From Microcella pacifica (lineage in GTDB: Bacteria > Actinomycetota > Actinomycetes > Actinomycetales > Microbacteriaceae): a stretch of 64,000 nucleotides of DNA. How positions within the stretch are numbered: the stretch's first letter is position 1; each line of letters begins with the position of its first letter. Shown in pieces: positions 1 through 8,129 of this stretch. The translations under genes were made by a program, and so were the position numbers. A model generated the notes under the pieces. The model ran no database searches, was not told where the DNA came from, and was given only the letters and a program-made list of their open reading frames with translations. The stretch lies in contig NZ_VIKT02000005.1 of NCBI RefSeq assembly GCF_009371975.2, positions 1 to 64,000 of the forward strand. Direction: 5' to 3'.

Positions 1-68
1 CGCACCTCGGCGACCATACGGACTGCGCGCTCACGAAGCTCGCGCGGATACTTGTTGGGTCGTGCCAT
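1..68 (-). CDS. Transposase OrfA of an IS3-like element, N-terminal fragment
   Basis: The frame starts at ATG 68 and runs off the left edge after 22 residues. The visible protein begins MARPNKYPRELRERAVRMV, the N-terminal helix-turn-helix start of IS3-family OrfA proteins, which bind the element ends and, after a programmed frameshift with OrfB, form the transposase. A GGAAGGA ribosome site sits 8 bases upstream. Only the N terminus can be seen, so it is not known whether the gene is intact. Confidence 0.75.
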   Translation of the reverse strand, partial: MARPNKYPRELRERAVRMVAEV

Positions 69-119
69 GAGACTGATCCTTCCAAGGAATCGAGTCTCCG
101 AACACGCCGGGGGGATTCA
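1..119 (-). mobile_element. End of an IS3-family-like insertion sequence (truncated by window edge)
   Basis: Read on the minus strand, an element terminus beginning TGAATCCCCCCGG lies at about 119 and is followed by a GGAAGGA ribosome site (77-83) and a transposase start codon at 68. A TGA-start terminus rich in CCCCGG, a short leader and then a small first transposase frame is the usual arrangement of actinobacterial IS3 elements. The other end and any target-site duplication lie outside the window, so the exact boundary (about 117-120) is an estimate. Confidence 0.7.
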
Positions 120-203
120 GGTCTCCTCCGGGATCTTCTTGGGCATGATGAACATTTTCCTTCCAGACTCGAAAGGAAACGGCATCAAACCGGGGACGGT
201 TCA
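120..203 (-). mobile_element. Remnant of an older IS3-like element, split by the IS at 1-119
   Basis: On the minus strand a second terminus starts TGAACCGTCCCCGG at 203. It is followed by the ribosome site GGAAGGAAA and a start codon, with the short peptide MPKKIPEE starting at 146. The frame stops at the TGA (117-119) that forms the first bases of the neighbouring IS. MPKKIP- is a common start for IS3-type OrfA proteins. The simplest reading is that the newer IS jumped into the first codons of an older element. This rests on motif resemblance, and the rest of the older element is outside the window. Confidence 0.5.
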
Positions 204-395
204 GCCCTCGAACCCACAGGTTCGGGGGCTTCTGTCCTCGGGGCGTGCTCACGTCGACGATTTTTGGCGCTGATGTCTCTCTCCTGCACGAGCTCCTGCA
301 CGAGGCAGGCATCCGCGGGCCGAATCAGATCGCCCTACAGTATGAGTACTGTCCTCCGCGCCAGGAGGCCGCCGAGTCGGTGAAGGGGTCGCAGT
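204..395. other. Region between the IS remnants and lacI, no gene seen
   Basis: No coding frame with a plausible start was found. The stretch holds an imperfect hairpin (about 207-229, CTCGAACC against GGTTCGGG), an exact 12-base tandem duplication (CTCCTGCACGAG at 281-292 and 293-304) and a palindrome at 337-352. It is the probable promoter region of the lacI gene. Confidence 0.5.
337..352. promoter_or_regulatory. Palindrome upstream of lacI, possible operator
   Basis: ACAGTA and TACTGT form perfect 6-base arms around TGAG, 44 bases before the regulator's start codon. The sequence differs from the operator-like palindrome at 3008-3021, so it may bind another protein or be part of the promoter (TACAGT at 336-341 resembles a -10 box). 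Its function is inferred from position only. Confidence 0.35.
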
Positions 396-1421
396 GTGAG
401 CACGGAGTCGAGCGAGAAGCCGAATATTCGGCAGGTTGCCTCGATCGCGGGCGTTTCGCACATGACCGTCTCGCGCGTTATCAACGGTCACCCCAGCGTC
501 CGGGAAGAGACGCGCCAGCGCGTGCTCGACGTGATCGGCAAGCTCAACTACCGCCCGAACAGCGCCGCTCGCGCGTTGACGACGAACCGGACCCGCCGGA
601 TCGGGGTGGTGATGGAGAGCGCGGTCGAGTTCGGTCCGACGAGTACTCTGCGCGCCGTCGAGCTCGCGGCGCGCCGCGCGGACTACTCGGTGACCTCGAT
701 CGCGATCTCCGATGACGAGACGCTCTCCTCGGCAGAGGCAGTCGACACCCTCATCGGCCAGGGGGTGGATGCGCTGTGTATCATCGCGCCCCGGTCGTCG
801 TCGGTGTCGGCGATCCGCAAGATCTCCATATGCATCCCCGTGCTCGTGGTCAAGGCGGAGCGCGACGCCACATTCCTCACCGTCTCGGTCGATCAGAAGC
901 TCGGGACAGAGTTGATGGTGGATCACCTCGCGGGCCTGGGCCACCGCGACGTGCTCCACATCGCCGGCCCGCTCGACTGGCTGGATGCGCGGAGCAGGGA
1001 GAGGAGCTTCCATGTTCGCGCGGCGTCGTGGGGCATGCGCGAGCGACCGATCGTGGTCGGCGATTGGACCGGAGACTTCGGGTACCACTTCGCTCGTGGC
1101 TTGAGAACCACGCCCGAGTACACGGCAATCTTCGCGGCGAACGACGAAATGGCGCTCGGCGTCATCCACGGACTCCGTGAGCGGGGAATCCGCGTGCCCG
1201 AGGACATGAGTGTCGTCGGATTCGACGACCTGCCCGTCACCCGTCACTTCTCGCCACCGCTGACGACGATCCGGCAGGACTTCCACGCGCTCGGGCTGAG
1301 CGCGATGGATGTTCTGCACGCCGCTCTCGACGGTCGAGAGATTCCCCGCCGGACCAGGATTCCCGTCGAGCTCGTCGTGCGCGAGTCGTCGGCACCACCG
1401 CGGGAGGGGCGTCATGGTTGA
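396..1421 (+). CDS. LacI-family transcriptional regulator of the sugar ABC locus
   Basis: The 341-residue protein has the LacI helix-turn-helix at residues 11-30 (IRQVASIAGVSHMTVSRVIN), a hinge helix around NSAARAL (55-61) and a periplasmic-binding-protein-like sugar domain from about 68, ending with the typical VVGFDDLP segment. Such proteins bind a palindromic operator and release it when a sugar or sugar phosphate binds. GTG 396 is preferred because GAAGGGG lies 7 bases upstream. The stop overlaps the next gene by 8 bases, so the regulator and an ATPase are co-translated. The perfect palindrome at 3008-3021 is the likely target (inference). The ligand is unknown. Confidence 0.88.
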   Translation: MSTESSEKPNIRQVASIAGVSHMTVSRVINGHPSVREETRQRVLDVIGKLNYRPNSAARALTTNRTRRIGVVMESAVEFGPTSTLRAVELAARRADYSVTSIAISDDETLSSAEAVDTLIGQGVDALCIIAPRSSSVSAIRKISICIPVLVVKAERDATFLTVSVDQKLGTELMVDHLAGLGHRDVLHIAGPLDWLDARSRERSFHVRAASWGMRERPIVVGDWTGDFGYHFARGLRTTPEYTAIFAANDEMALGVIHGLRERGIRVPEDMSVVGFDDLPVTRHFSPPLTTIRQDFHALGLSAMDVLHAALDGREIPRRTRIPVELVVRESSAPPREGRHG

Positions 1422-2946
1422 GGCTGTCGCGCCGGCGGTCGAGATGGTGGGCATGTCGTTGCGCTTCCCGGGGGTCCATGCTCTCGACCACGTCGATTTC
1501 ACGCTGCGCAGCGGCGAGGTGCACGCACTGATGGGCGAGAACGGCGCGGGGAAGTCGACCCTCATCAAGGTCCTCACGGGGGCATACCCAGCGGACGACG
1601 GCGAGCTGCGCGTGCAAGGCGCGCGCAGGGACTTCTCCAGCATTGCGGAGGCGCAGGCGGCAGGCATCTCGGCGGTGTATCAGGACGTCGATCTGTGCGG
1701 GAACCTGAGCATCGCGGAGAACGTGATGCTGGGCAACGAGGTGCGCAGCTGGCGCGGTATCGATTGGCGACGAACCCGGGAGCGGGCGCATGCAACGCTG
1801 TCGGAGCTCGGTCTCTCGTCGCTGGACCTGCGGACACGCCTCTCCGACCTCTCTCCGGCCGTGCAGCAGCTCGTGGCCATCGGCAGGGCGACGGTCGTGC
1901 ATCCGCGGGTTCTCGTGCTCGATGAGCCGACGTCGAGTCTCGATGATCGCGAGGTCGCGATGCTCTTCGCGGTGATCCGGCGACTCCGTGACTCTGGGGT
2001 GGCCATCCTGTTCGTCTCGCACTTCCTCGAGCAAGTCTTTGCGATCAGCGACCGCATGACGATCCTCCGCAACGGTCGCAACGTCGGCGTGCACCCCACG
2101 CACGCGCTCGATCGCGCCGAGGTCATCTCCATCATGATGGGCAAGGATCTCTCCACGCTTCGCAGGCTCGGCTCAGAACGCGTCGTGCATCGACGGGAGC
2201 CGGCGGGCCTCCCCGTTCTTCGTGCCGAGGATCTCGGCCGACGCGGCGTGTTCGAGCCGACCAAGCTGGAGCTGCACCGCGGCGAGGTAGTCGGGTTCGC
2301 CGGGCTCCGGGGGTCGGGCCGCACCGAGCTCGCTCGCTTGCTGACGGGAGTCGATCGGGCGGACTCTGGTGAGACTTGGATCCGCGACGAGCCGGTGGTC
2401 ATCTCCACGCCCCGTACGGCGCTGCGCCACCGCATCGCGTTCACCGCAGAGAACCGTCGTGAGGAGGGCGTCATCGGAGAGCTGAGCGTCCGAAAAAACA
2501 TCACTCTCTCGCTGCAGGCTCTGCGTGGCTGGACACGCCCGCTCTCACGGCGCGAGCGCGACGACATCGTCGAGCGCTTCATCGAGGAGCTCGGAATCGT
2601 GCCCGCGGACCCCTCGGTCCTCGTGAAGAACCTCTCGGGCGGCAATCAGCAGAAAGTCCTCCTCGCCCGCTGGCTCGCCGTCCGCCCGAGGGTCCTGGTG
2701 CTCGACGAGCCGACACGAGGCATGGACATCTCCGCCAAGGTCGACATTCAGGCGCACGTCGCACAGCTCGCGGCGGAGGGGGTCTCCATCGTCTTCATCT
2801 CGTCGGAGTTCGAGGAGGTCTTGCGCCTGAGCGACCGCATCGTCGTGGTCAAGGATCGCCGCAAGATCGGTGAGATCAGCAACGGTCCGGGTCTCAGCGT
2901 GGATTCGATCGTCGAACTCATCGCGGCCGACGCGGGCGAGGACTGA
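1414..2946 (+). CDS. Sugar ABC transporter ATP-binding protein, RbsA/YtfR type (first copy)
   Basis: The 510-residue protein carries two fused nucleotide-binding domains, as in RbsA, MglA and YtfR of the CUT2 sugar importers. The first has an intact Walker A (GENGAGKST) and DEPTSSLD; the second has the degenerate P-loop GLRGSGRTE usual for this family, with the signature LSGGNQQKVLLARWL. The start overlaps the lacI stop and has GGGAGGGG upstream. It is a close paralogue of the protein at 4269-5807, sharing peculiar stretches such as FVSHFL-Q and the GKDxxTLRxxGSER segment. Its separation from the permease genes by the binding-protein gene and two hairpins is unusual. Confidence 0.92.
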   Translation: MVEAVAPAVEMVGMSLRFPGVHALDHVDFTLRSGEVHALMGENGAGKSTLIKVLTGAYPADDGELRVQGARRDFSSIAEAQAAGISAVYQDVDLCGNLSIAENVMLGNEVRSWRGIDWRRTRERAHATLSELGLSSLDLRTRLSDLSPAVQQLVAIGRATVVHPRVLVLDEPTSSLDDREVAMLFAVIRRLRDSGVAILFVSHFLEQVFAISDRMTILRNGRNVGVHPTHALDRAEVISIMMGKDLSTLRRLGSERVVHRREPAGLPVLRAEDLGRRGVFEPTKLELHRGEVVGFAGLRGSGRTELARLLTGVDRADSGETWIRDEPVVISTPRTALRHRIAFTAENRREEGVIGELSVRKNITLSLQALRGWTRPLSRRERDDIVERFIEELGIVPADPSVLVKNLSGGNQQKVLLARWLAVRPRVLVLDEPTRGMDISAKVDIQAHVAQLAAEGVSIVFISSEFEEVLRLSDRIVVVKDRRKIGEISNGPGLSVDSIVELIAADAGED

Positions 2947-2993
2947 TCGGACGAGCGCGTCAGAGGGGCCATCGCGCGGGATCAACCGGCTTC

Positions 2994-3022
2994 TTGCGTC
3001 GCTGCCGTGTTACCGGTAACAT
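2994..3022 (+). promoter_or_regulatory. Promoter with LacI-type operator for the binding-protein gene
   Basis: A -35-like TTGCGT (2994-2999) and a -10-like TAACAT (3017-3022) are 17 bases apart. The perfect 14-base palindrome TGTTACCGGTAACA (3008-3021), with the central CG typical of LacI-family operators, covers the spacer and the -10 box. A regulator bound there would block polymerase. The LacI protein encoded at 396-1421 is the obvious candidate; that link is inferred. Confidence 0.75.
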
Positions 3023-3108
3023 TTCGGCCAGCACCACAAGGCGGTGCCCGCTCGGGCGCTGCCTGGACCGGATCGATGGACGCTCCGGGCTCTCAAGGAG
3101 GAGATCAC

Positions 3109-4095
3109 ATGCTTAGCAATAAGAGGCTCGCCCCAGCACTCGCTCTCGTGGCCGCAGGCGCTTTGACGATGGGCCTCGCGGCCTGCTCGTCCGACGCGGA
3201 GGCGCCCGGTGGGGGAGACGAACTGGTCACTGTCGGCTTCGTGGCAGTCGGACCCGAAGGTGCCTGGCGTGAGGCCAACGAGGCCAACGTTCAGGACACG
3301 TTCACGGAAGAGGCCGGCTACGAACTCAAGTACGCGCCGGCTGCCAACCTCGACCAGAAGTCGCAGATCGACGCCTTCACGGCGTTCGTCGACGAGGGTG
3401 TGGACGTCATCCTGCTCTCCGCGACGGAGGGCTCCGGCTGGGAGGACTCGCTCGCGCGGGCCCAGGAAGCCGAGATCCCCGTCGTGCTCGTCGATCGCGG
3501 AATCGAGCCAGACGACTCCAGCCTGTACGTCTCGCGAATCGCGCCCGACAACGTCGTCGTTGCGGCGTCGATCGCGGAGTGGGCGAACGCCGAGTGGCCG
3601 GAAGGGGCCAATTACGTCACGCTCGAGGGTCCTGCGGGGGTCGGTGTCGTGAACGAGCGCAACCGCGGGTTCGACGAAGCGATCAACGACAACTTCACCA
3701 AGCTCGAGGCACAGACGGCGAACTGGTCGGCTGACGAGGCCAAGGGCGTGTTCGAGACCATGCTGAAGTCGTATGACAACGACATCCAGTTCGTCTTCGC
3801 TCAGAACGACGAGATGGGCCTCGGCGCGGCGCTCGCCGTGGAGGAGGCCGGTCTGACGCTCGGCGAGGACGTCAAGATCGCGACGATCGACGGAACGCGC
3901 GGCGCCATCGAGGCCCTCGCCGACGGCCGACTCAGCTTCGTCGCCGAATACAACCCCCTGTTCGGCGAGACGCTCGTCGACGTGGTCGAGGCCGCCTTGG
4001 CCGGCGACACCGTCGAGTCCTACATCATTGTTCCGAGCCTGACGTTCGACTCGCCCGAGGCTGCCGCCGAAGCGCTTCCCGACCGCCAGTTCTAG
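3109..4095 (+). CDS. Sugar-binding lipoprotein of a CUT2 ABC importer, YtfQ-like
   Basis: This 328-residue exported lipoprotein has a signal peptide with lipobox LAAC (Cys26). The mature part follows the YtfQ pattern closely: VGFVAVG, GAWREANEAN, DRGI, the NDEM segment and TIDGTRG. YtfQ binds galactofuranose and hands it to the membrane complex. ATG 3109 is preferred because AAGGAGGAG lies just upstream. The gene has its own operator-covered promoter and is followed by two strong hairpins, which could let far more binding protein than transporter be made. Galactofuranose or a related sugar is a family-based guess. Confidence 0.9.
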   Translation: MLSNKRLAPALALVAAGALTMGLAACSSDAEAPGGGDELVTVGFVAVGPEGAWREANEANVQDTFTEEAGYELKYAPAANLDQKSQIDAFTAFVDEGVDVILLSATEGSGWEDSLARAQEAEIPVVLVDRGIEPDDSSLYVSRIAPDNVVVAASIAEWANAEWPEGANYVTLEGPAGVGVVNERNRGFDEAINDNFTKLEAQTANWSADEAKGVFETMLKSYDNDIQFVFAQNDEMGLGAALAVEEAGLTLGEDVKIATIDGTRGAIEALADGRLSFVAEYNPLFGETLVDVVEAALAGDTVESYIIVPSLTFDSPEAAAEALPDRQF

Positions 4096-4100
4096 AGGAC

Positions 4101-4133
4101 CGATCGGCTCACCTCACGCGGGTGAGCCGATCG
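4101..4133 (+). terminator. Hairpin after the binding-protein gene (first of two)
   Basis: Perfect 13-base arms CGATCGGCTCACC (4101-4113) and GGTGAGCCGATCG (4121-4133) enclose a 7-base loop, 5 bases after the stop codon. There is no U-tract, which is common for terminators and mRNA-stabilising stems in high-GC actinobacteria. It may end most transcripts or protect the 3' end of the binding-protein mRNA. Confidence 0.65.
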
Positions 4134-4149
4134 CCCTCGCCCCGTCGCA

Positions 4150-4188
4150 CGGGTGCGAGGCCCCGCCTCGGCAGGGGCCTCGCACCCG
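4150..4188 (+). terminator. Second hairpin between binding protein and second ATPase
   Basis: Perfect 15-base arms CGGGTGCGAGGCCCC (4150-4164) and GGGGCCTCGCACCCG (4174-4188) flank a 9-base loop. It stands 16 bases after the first hairpin. Two perfect stems in a row between genes of one transport system suggest partial termination or transcript processing (inference). Confidence 0.6.
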
Positions 4189-4268
4189 ATTCGTCGCACA
4201 GCGGTGCGATACTGCGATGCGGCAGCACGTTCCGTCTTCATGCACCTACAACGCCGTTGGGACCCCTG

Positions 4269-5807
4269 ATGAGTGAGCCATTGCCGATCGTCGAGATGGA
4301 ATCGATATCGATCTCGTTTCCCGGCGTGAAGGCCCTCGACAAAGTGGACTTCCGACTCTTCCCGGGCGAGGTCCACACCCTCATGGGTGAGAACGGCGCG
4401 GGGAAGTCGACCCTCATCAAGGCGCTCACGGGCGTCTACAAGATCGACAGCGGCGACATCGTCATCGCGGGTCAGTCGCGGCGGCTCACCGGCACCGCCG
4501 ATGCGCAGGCCGCCGGGATCGCGACCGTCTATCAAGAGGTCAACCTGTGCGCCAATCTCAGCATCGGCGAGAACGTGATGCTGGGCCATGAGGTGCGCGG
4601 GCCTCTCGGCATCAACTGGAGTGCGACCCATCGTGCGGCGCAGGCCGCACTCGACGGCATGGGACTCGGGCATCTGGACCCGCGGCAGCCTCTCGCGACT
4701 CTGTCACTCGCCGTGCAGCAGCTCGTCGCGATCAGCCGAGCCATGGTGACGAAGACGAAGGTGCTCATCCTGGACGAGCCGACGTCGAGCCTCGACGCCC
4801 ATGAGGTCGCCGGTCTCTTCACCGTGATCCGCCGGCTGCGCGACCAGGGCGTCGCGATCCTATTCGTCTCGCACTTTCTCGACCAGGTCTACGCCATCAG
4901 CGACCGCCTCACGGTGCTCCGCAATGGTCAGTACGTGGGCGAGTACTCCACGCGTGAACTGGATCGCTCGATGCTCATCTCGAAGATGATCGGCAAGGAC
5001 GTCGAGACGCTCAGGGGGATCGGCTCCGAGCGCCGCGCGAATCATCGCTCGCCGGGCGACGAGCCCCTCCTGCGTGCTGAGAAGATCGGGCGCAAGGGCT
5101 CCATCGAGCCGACCGACGTCACCCTCCACCGTGGGGAGATACTCGGCTTCGCCGGGCTGCTCGGGTCAGGCCGTACCGAGCTCGCTCGCCTGCTGTGCGG
5201 GGCCGATCGACCCGACACCGGCAGGGTCTGGATGCGCGGCAAGCGCACAGAGGTTTCGAACCCCAAAGCCGGGCTGGACAACCGGATCGCATTCTCGAGC
5301 GAGAACCGACGTGACGAGGGGATCATCCGCGACCTGACTGTGCGTGAGAATCTGGTGCTCGCCGTCCAGGCGAAGCGAGGCTGGGCGCGACCGATCCCGC
5401 GACGCGAGCAGGATGCGCTGGTGAGCAAGTACATCACCGCGCTCAACGTTCGGCCCGCCGACCCCGAGCGCCCGATCAAGAATCTCTCCGGTGGCAACCA
5501 GCAGAAGGTGCTTCTGGGGCGGTGGCTGGCCACCCAGCCGGACCTCCTCATCCTCGACGAGCCGACCAGAGGCATCGACGTGGGAGCGAAGGCGGAGATC
5601 CAGTTGACGGTCGCCCAGCTCGCCGATGACGGCGTGAGCGTCGTCTTCATCTCATCGGAGCTGGAGGAGGTCGTGCGCCTCAGCGACCGGATCCTCGTGC
5701 TCAAGGACCATCGCAGGATCGCGGAGCTCGAGAACGGGCCCGGAGTCAACGCGGACACTATCGTCGACATCATCGCGTCCGAAGTCCAGGAAGAGGTCGG
5801 AGCATGA
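4269..5807 (+). CDS. Sugar ABC transporter ATP-binding protein, RbsA/YtfR type (second copy)
   Basis: The 512-residue tandem nucleotide-binding protein has Walker A GENGAGKST and DEPTSSLD in domain one, the degenerate GLLGSGRTE in domain two, and LSGGNQQKVLLGRWL with DEPTRGIDVGAK. It overlaps the first permease gene by 4 bases (ATGA) and is therefore the ATPase of the ytfT/yjfF-like permeases that follow. ATG 4269 matches the family N terminus but has no good ribosome site, so translation may be weak or the start may differ. It is paralogous to 1414-2946. Base composition at the start of the gene is low for this window (31 of 60 bases G or C at 4261-4320). Confidence 0.92.
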   Translation: MSEPLPIVEMESISISFPGVKALDKVDFRLFPGEVHTLMGENGAGKSTLIKALTGVYKIDSGDIVIAGQSRRLTGTADAQAAGIATVYQEVNLCANLSIGENVMLGHEVRGPLGINWSATHRAAQAALDGMGLGHLDPRQPLATLSLAVQQLVAISRAMVTKTKVLILDEPTSSLDAHEVAGLFTVIRRLRDQGVAILFVSHFLDQVYAISDRLTVLRNGQYVGEYSTRELDRSMLISKMIGKDVETLRGIGSERRANHRSPGDEPLLRAEKIGRKGSIEPTDVTLHRGEILGFAGLLGSGRTELARLLCGADRPDTGRVWMRGKRTEVSNPKAGLDNRIAFSSENRRDEGIIRDLTVRENLVLAVQAKRGWARPIPRREQDALVSKYITALNVRPADPERPIKNLSGGNQQKVLLGRWLATQPDLLILDEPTRGIDVGAKAEIQLTVAQLADDGVSVVFISSELEEVVRLSDRILVLKDHRRIAELENGPGVNADTIVDIIASEVQEEVGA

Positions 5808-6871
5808 ACGAGTCGAAGTCGAACCTCGAACGTGTTCGCGCGATCATCCGCAGTCAGTACTTCTGGGGCATCGTCGCGATCTTCCTCCTGCTGCTCATCA
5901 ACCTCATCAAGGACCCGAGCTATCTGAACCTCAGCTACAACCCCACTACCGGAGCGTTCGTCGGAAATATCATCGACATCCTTCGTGCCGCCGCGCCGAT
6001 CCTGATGATCGCCGTCGGCGTGTGCCTCGTCATCGCGACCGGTGGAATCGACCTCTCCGTCGGCTCGGTCATGGTGGTGTCCGGAGCCGTCACCATGGAG
6101 TTCCTCAGCGCGGCGAACCAGCCCGACTCGATCGGAGCCGCCGCACTCGCCATCCTGCTCGCACTCCTGCTGAGTACCGTGCTGGGTCTGGTCAACGGCG
6201 TGCTTGTCGCCTTCGTAGGGCTGCAGCCCTTCATCACGACCCTCGTCATGATGCTCGCCGGTCGCGGCATCGCGAAGGTCATCACCGAAGGGCAGAACAC
6301 CAGCGCGACGAACGAGCCGGTGCGCTGGATCGCGAATGGCTACGCTTTCGGCCTCCCCGTGGTGTTCCTCATCGCGGTCGCCGTGATCGTCGTCGTGTCG
6401 ATTGTCGTGCGCAAGAGCGCCCTCGGGCTCATGATCGAGGCCATCGGCATCGATCCGAAGGCCAGCCGTCTCGCAGGCCTCAACCGACGGGGCCTTCTGC
6501 TCACCGTCTACGCCATCAGCGGGCTGCTGGCCGGGATCGCGGGCATCTTTGCGACGGCGAGCGTCATGACCGTCGACGTGTCGCGAACCGGCTATCAACT
6601 GGAACTCGACGCCATTCTCGCGGTCGTGATCGGCGGCACGTCACTCGCCGGCGGCAAGTTCTCCATCGGCGGCGCCGTGATCGGTGCGCTGCTGATCGCG
6701 ACGCTCGACAAGACGGTCCTGTTCCTCGGTGTTCCGTCGTCCGCCACACCGGCGTTCAAGGCGATCGTCATCATCGCGCTGTGCCTCTTGAGCTCAGAGC
6801 GAGTTCGCTCCCTCTTCCGTCAACGTCGCCTGACGACGCCCCTCACCCCGAAGGAGACGGTGCCGTCATGA
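5804..6871 (+). CDS. Sugar ABC transporter permease, YtfT-like
   Basis: This 355-residue polytopic membrane protein belongs to the BPD_transp_2 family of CUT2 permeases. It has a hydrophobic segment at about 18-36 and the conserved VIATGGIDLSVGSVM motif, plus the LQPFITTL and AVVIGGTSLAGG segments that contact the ATPase and line the path. The start overlaps the ATPase stop (ATGA) and its stop overlaps the next permease, so three proteins are translationally coupled. With the YtfQ-like binding protein, this permease pair most resembles the E. coli galactofuranose importer YtfQRT-YjfF. Confidence 0.92.
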   Translation: MNESKSNLERVRAIIRSQYFWGIVAIFLLLLINLIKDPSYLNLSYNPTTGAFVGNIIDILRAAAPILMIAVGVCLVIATGGIDLSVGSVMVVSGAVTMEFLSAANQPDSIGAAALAILLALLLSTVLGLVNGVLVAFVGLQPFITTLVMMLAGRGIAKVITEGQNTSATNEPVRWIANGYAFGLPVVFLIAVAVIVVVSIVVRKSALGLMIEAIGIDPKASRLAGLNRRGLLLTVYAISGLLAGIAGIFATASVMTVDVSRTGYQLELDAILAVVIGGTSLAGGKFSIGGAVIGALLIATLDKTVLFLGVPSSATPAFKAIVIIALCLLSSERVRSLFRQRRLTTPLTPKETVPS

Positions 6872-7920
6872 CGCAGACACCGGAACGCGCGGCCACGTCG
6901 ACGTCGGGTGGCGCTCGGATCGTCGACTTCCTCGACGCCGTGCAGCGGAAGGTTCAGGAACGGGCGTCAACCCTGCCGACCGTGGCCGCCCTGATCATCT
7001 TCGTCGCGATGATCGTGTACGGAGAGATCGCCTACGGGCGCATCGTCCAGTTCAGTACCCTCTCGAACCTGCTTATCAACAACGCGCACCTGGTGATACT
7101 CGCGGTCGGGCTGACGTTCGTGATCCTGACCGGGGGCATCGACCTTTCCGTCGGCGCCATCATCGCTTTCAGCAGCGTGGCCGGTGTGATGCTGTCCAAC
7201 GCGGGCTGGAACCCCTACGTCGTCATCCTGCTGATGATCCTCATCGGGTCGGCGATGGGTCTGGCCTCGGGCATACTCATCCAGTACTTCAACGTCCAGC
7301 CGTTCATCGCCACTTTGGCGATGATGTTCCTGGCACGAGGTCTCGCGTCGATGCTCAGCACCGTACCGGAGCGCCTGGGCGATGACTCGGCGATCCGCGC
7401 CTTCGCGACGCAGTGGAAGATCATCGATGGTCCGAAGGTCAACGACCTCGTGGTGACCCCCGGCGTGCTGATCGCTGCGATCGTCGTTGCCATCGGTTTC
7501 TTCGTGCTGCACCGCACCCGCACGGGTCGCACCGTGTACGCGATCGGCGGCTCGGAGCAGTCTGCCGAGCTGATGGGACTCCCGGTTCATGTCACCAAGC
7601 TGTGGATCTACGTCATCAGCGGCACTCTCGCCGGCATCGCTTCCGTCGTCTACACCTCGCGACTCGGAATTGCGCAGAACATCACCGGGATCGGATGGGA
7701 ACTCGATGCGATCGCCGCTGTCGTGATCGGCGGCACTCTCCTGACGGGAGGGGCCGGATACGTGCTGGGATCCGTGGTGGGCGCTCTTGTTCTGGGGCTC
7801 ATGAACGTGCTCATCACGCGTGACGGCGGCATCCGCCCCGAGATGACGACGATCATCACCGGCTCGATCCTGTTCATCTTCGTCATGTTGCAGCGCGGGG
7901 TCATCGGCCGAGGACGATAG
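6868..7920 (+). CDS. Sugar ABC transporter permease, YjfF-like
   Basis: This 350-residue membrane protein of the same permease family carries VILTGGIDLSVGAII, VQPFIATLAMMF and AVVIGGTLLTGG. The N terminus has a cytoplasmic lead of about 35 residues before the first membrane helix. ATG 6868 overlaps the upstream stop codon, with AAGGAG 12 bases before it. Two different permeases, YtfT- and YjfF-like, form a heterodimer in the galactofuranose system; the same arrangement is inferred here. It is the last gene of the locus. Confidence 0.92.
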   Translation: MTQTPERAATSTSGGARIVDFLDAVQRKVQERASTLPTVAALIIFVAMIVYGEIAYGRIVQFSTLSNLLINNAHLVILAVGLTFVILTGGIDLSVGAIIAFSSVAGVMLSNAGWNPYVVILLMILIGSAMGLASGILIQYFNVQPFIATLAMMFLARGLASMLSTVPERLGDDSAIRAFATQWKIIDGPKVNDLVVTPGVLIAAIVVAIGFFVLHRTRTGRTVYAIGGSEQSAELMGLPVHVTKLWIYVISGTLAGIASVVYTSRLGIAQNITGIGWELDAIAAVVIGGTLLTGGAGYVLGSVVGALVLGLMNVLITRDGGIRPEMTTIITGSILFIFVMLQRGVIGRGR

Positions 7921-8061
7921 TGGCACTATGCGCACATGCCGAGAGTGCATCGAGCTGGTGGCCTGGGTGATGTCGGACACGATGCGAACGCCGGAGAGTG
8001 TGGGCCCGCCTCCGTTTGCGACGCGGCCTTAGCGTTCACGCGTCGCGAGGTTGCGCCTCGC

Positions 8062-8129
8062 CGTCAGATCTGGCGCGAAAGGGCGCTTGGGTCGCGCTGA
8101 CACCACACTTTGAGGCGAATCTGGGCGCG
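8062..8129. repeat. Dispersed intergenic palindromic repeat, copy A
   Basis: The left arm (8062-8087) contains CAGATCTGGCGCGAAAGGGC, identical over that stretch to copies at 28488 and 30614. The right arm (about 8104-8129, TTTGAGGCGAATCTGGGCGC) is a diverged reverse complement. It lies between the 3' ends of two convergent genes, a typical site for REP-like elements. Confidence 0.7.

Noticed and set aside
205-232. A tRNA-like T arm (GGTTCG with CGAACC)
   Set aside because: No acceptor stem, anticodon arm or CCA-side partner can be folded around it; it is a simple imperfect hairpin.
249-1667. A long minus-strand frame opposite lacI
   Set aside because: The plus-strand LacI protein is clear, and the opposite frame is low-complexity Arg/His/Asp sequence.
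5042-6598. A 518-residue minus-strand open frame across the ATPase and permease genes
   Set aside because: It overlaps well-recognised plus-strand genes completely and shows no family features.
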